DNA from: Undibacterium sp.
Lineage (GTDB): Bacteria; Pseudomonadota; Gammaproteobacteria; Burkholderiales; Burkholderiaceae_D
Assembly: GCA_019752975.1 (NCBI GenBank)
Contig: JAIELM010000373.1
Location: 1 to 7,411, forward strand
Direction of reading: 5' to 3'
DNA: 7,411 nt
Part shown: positions 6,012 through 7,411 of the stretch, piece by piece
How the letters are laid out: every line of letters starts with the position of its first letter
Numbering within the stretch: position 1 is the first letter of the stretch
The notes under the pieces: model-generated
What the model saw: only the letters and a program-made list of their open reading frames with translations
Database searches by the model: none
What the model was told of the DNA's origin: nothing
Made by a program: the position numbers and the translations under genes

Positions 6012-6754
6012 GCTGCACTCGCGCTGGTTTCGGTCAACTCCAAAAAGAGATCTTCCAAGCTCTTCGCGCCTTGCTGACTTCGATTGCGCAGCTCTTCCAG
6101 CGTACCTTCTACGAGAAGTTTACCGTGTTGAATAATTCCAATACGTTCCGCCAAACGCTCGGCAACATCGAGTATATGTGTGGTAAGTATCACCGTACCA
6201 CCTTGTGCTACATGTTTGAGAAGAACATCCTTAACCTGTCGACCAGCAGCCACATCAAGACCTGTAAGTGGTTCATCTAAAATAATGAGTTCAGGCTCGT
6301 GTATGAGTGCGCCAGCTAAAGCGAGTTTTTGTTTCATCCCGCGTGAAAATCCTTCGATCAACTCCCCCAGATGAGGAGTTAAATCAAGCCAGTTGAGTAG
6401 CTCGACCGCGCGCTCCTCCGCCTTTCTTGACGACATTCCCCATAAACCAGCGACGAATTCAAGATACTCGAGTGGTTTTAATTTGTTGTACAGCATAGGA
6501 TCGTCGGGAAGATAGGCCAGCTTTTGTTTGGCTGCAGCTGGATCTTTTGCCAGATCGATTCCGAAGATTTCTACACTCCCAGAATCAGGTAACAGTAAAC
6601 CGGCGACCATCCGTAATGTAGTCGATTTACCCGCGCCATTTGGGCCTAAAAGCGCATACAATTCCCCACGCCTTACCGTGAGGGATAAGTTATCGACGGC
6701 CGGACGAGCAAAATTTTTATTGAGATGGGTCAGTTTAAGGGCGGGCGTATTCAT
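6008..6754 (-). CDS. ABC transporter ATP-binding protein (exporter, CcmA/BcrA type)
   Basis: This nucleotide-binding subunit powers the adjacent permease. Counting from the ATG at 6754 (248 residues), the Walker A motif is GPNGAGKST at 37-45, the signature loop is FSRGMKQKL at 136-144 (variant of LSGGQ), Walker B is LIILDEP at 156-162 with catalytic E161, the D-loop GLD follows, and the switch histidine is H193 in TTH. The Q-loop reads AYLPDDPMLY, with aspartate where glutamine is usual, a variant found in BcrA-like exporters. Two other in-frame starts exist, ATG at 6763 and TTG at 6769. The ATG at 6754 is preferred because GAAG lies nine bases before it, while the others have no ribosome site, but this is weak. 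The stop overlaps the permease start by four bases, so the two are one operon. Confidence 0.94.
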   Translation of the reverse strand: MNTPALKLTHLNKNFARPAVDNLSLTVRRGELYALLGPNGAGKSTTLRMVAGLLLPDSGSVEIFGIDLAKDPAAAKQKLAYLPDDPMLYNKLKPLEYLEFVAGLWGMSSRKAEERAVELLNWLDLTPHLGELIEGFSRGMKQKLALAGALIHEPELIILDEPLTGLDVAAGRQVKDVLLKHVAQGGTVILTTHILDVAERLAERIGIIQHGKLLVEGTLEELRNRSQQGAKSLEDLFLELTETSASAA

Positions 6755-6795
6755 GGCGAGCATCTTCAAAGGTGTGGAAAGGTAAGAGACCAGAG

Positions 6796-6805
6796 AAGCG
6801 CAAGA
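6796..6805 (+). promoter_or_regulatory. Ada-box-like sequence in the divergent spacer
   Basis: AAGCGCAAGA matches, as remembered, the core of the E. coli ada operator (AAAGCGCAAGA), and lies between the divergent alkA and exporter genes. Methylated Ada-type proteins bind such boxes. It sits 137 bases upstream of the alkA start and 41 upstream of the exporter start, so which promoter it would serve is unclear. A ten-base match can be chance. Confidence 0.35.
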
Positions 6806-6831
6806 ATAGCGCCTTAGTTTTGCTTATGCAA
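6803..6831 (-). promoter_or_regulatory. Weak candidate promoter for the ABC exporter operon
   Basis: On the minus strand TTGCAT (6826-6831) and TATTCT (6803-6808) are 17 bases apart and end about 48 bases before the ATG at 6754. The -10 matches 4 of 6 and the -35 only 3 of 6. The -10 overlaps the Ada-box-like sequence. Confidence 0.25.
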
Positions 6832-6907
6832 TTGAAATTGATTTATTGCGATCATGGTTCATGGATTTGGTGAGATACTCTGGAAAAATAGTCCGTCCGA
6901 AAACGGC

Positions 6908-6936
6908 TAGTCAGAAGCACTTATTTGACTTATGCT
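6908..6936 (+). promoter_or_regulatory. Weak candidate promoter for alkA
   Basis: TAGTCA (6908-6913) and TATGCT (6931-6936) are separated by 17 bases and each match the consensus at 4 of 6. Transcription would begin at about 6943, the A of the start codon, again implying a leaderless message. A competing site is the extended -10 TGAGATACT (6871-6879), which lacks a -35 box. Confidence 0.28.
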
Positions 6937-6942
6937 CAAACC

Positions 6943-7411
6943 ATGAAAACACAAAATAGATCAACACGAATTCCATCACTAGTACCAAGCCTTGCACTAG
7001 AGCCTGCACCTACATATTACCGCGCCCTTGCTGCTAAAGATGTGCGTTTCGATGGGGTATTTTTCGCTGGAATTAAGACCACGGGTATTTATTGTCGCCC
7101 GATTTGTAGAGTCAAAACGCCACGTGAAAGCTCATGTATATTTTTCCCCACAGCAGCACAGGCTGAGAGTGCTGGCTTTCGCCCTTGCCTGCGCTGTCGT
7201 CCCGAATTAGCACCCTACGCTTTGCAACAAAATTTGGCATATGCCATTTGGCAGAAGATTGCATGCGGTGCTTTAAATCACGCCAGCATAGAAGATTTTG
7301 CGCAAAAAATCGGCTTGTCTTCACGTCAGTTGCGTCGTGTGATACAAGAAGAATTTGGAATTAGCCCAATCGCGCTAGCGCAAACTCAACGCCTACTTTT
7401 TGCAAAAAAAT
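6943..7411 (+). CDS. alkA: AlkA-type DNA-3-methyladenine glycosylase with Ada-like N-terminal domains (runs off right edge)
   Basis: The 156 codons present encode the N-terminal part of an AlkA protein fused to Ada regulatory modules. Residues about 24-91 are the Ada metal-binding domain: FDGVFFAGIKTTGIYCRPIC followed by GFRPCLRCRPELAP. The four zinc cysteines are C51, C55, C82 and C85; in Ada the first of these accepts a methyl group from DNA phosphotriesters and turns the protein into an activator. Residues about 96-155 are an AraC-type helix-turn-helix, with IEDFAQKIGLSSRQLRRVIQ and AQTQRLLFAK. That last block and RPELAP are typical of AlkA fusions rather than of Ada methyltransferases. 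The AlkA_N and HhH-GPD glycosylase domains would lie beyond the window. There is no ribosome site at the ATG. Ada or a plain AraC regulator are the less likely alternatives. Confidence 0.87.
   Translation, partial: MKTQNRSTRIPSLVPSLALEPAPTYYRALAAKDVRFDGVFFAGIKTTGIYCRPICRVKTPRESSCIFFPTAAQAESAGFRPCLRCRPELAPYALQQNLAYAIWQKIACGALNHASIEDFAQKIGLSSRQLRRVIQEEFGISPIALAQTQRLLFAKK

Noticed and set aside
5888..6374. Plus-strand frames antisense to the exporter genes
   Set aside because: The minus strand here encodes the ABC ATPase with all its motifs and the permease N-terminus; the plus frames have no support.
7028..7324. Plus 60-codon and minus 70-codon frames at the right end
   Set aside because: Both overlap the alkA N-terminal coding region, whose open frame from 6943 contains the four zinc cysteines and the helix-turn-helix.

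Overview
The window looks like chromosomal DNA of a Gram-negative proteobacterium, most plausibly a betaproteobacterium of the Oxalobacteraceae/Burkholderiales type. The evidence is a TonB-dependent outer-membrane receptor, a DUF3297 small protein, a YhhW-type pirin, an AlkA fused to an Ada-like regulatory domain, and moderate GC. The lineage is an inference from protein style only. No rRNA, tRNA, CRISPR array, intact insertion sequence or phage gene was recognised.

Layout. (1) Positions 1-684, minus strand: the N-terminal 228 codons of a TonB-dependent receptor (signal peptide, carboxypeptidase-regulatory-like domain, start of the plug) that runs off the left edge. (2) Positions 685-1101: a 417-bp gene-free stretch with a 93-bp imperfect palindrome, a six-unit 13-bp tandem repeat and a good sigma70-like promoter ending almost at the next start codon. 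(3) 1102-1350, plus: a DUF3297 protein, probably translated from a leaderless mRNA. (4) 1351-1486: a spacer with a perfect 3 x 10-bp tandem repeat. (5) 1487-2188, plus: a pirin/quercetin-dioxygenase-type bicupin with all four metal ligands. (6) 2189-2502: a gene-free convergent spacer dominated by a 167-bp nested palindrome, which can also act as a bidirectional terminator. (7) 2503-4362, minus: an exported metal-dependent amidohydrolase with a C-terminal CIA30-like domain. (8) 4458-6754, minus: an ABC exporter, ATPase then permease, with coupled ATGA start/stop. (9) 6755-6942: a divergent regulatory spacer containing an Ada-box-like sequence. (10) 6943-7411, plus: the 5' part of an alkA-type gene (Ada-like zinc domain and AraC HTH), cut by the right edge.

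Working together: the ATPase and permease clearly form one two-gene exporter. The amidohydrolase lies 95 bp downstream on the same strand and may be co-transcribed, which would pair an exporter with an exported hydrolase, but nothing identifies a shared substrate. The alkA gene diverges from the exporter and belongs to the alkylation-damage response. The pirin, DUF3297 and receptor genes show no obvious pathway link. No convincing new multi-gene system is seen; the most unusual items are the nested palindrome, the tandem repeats beside promoters, the amidohydrolase-CIA30 fusion and the two-module permease.
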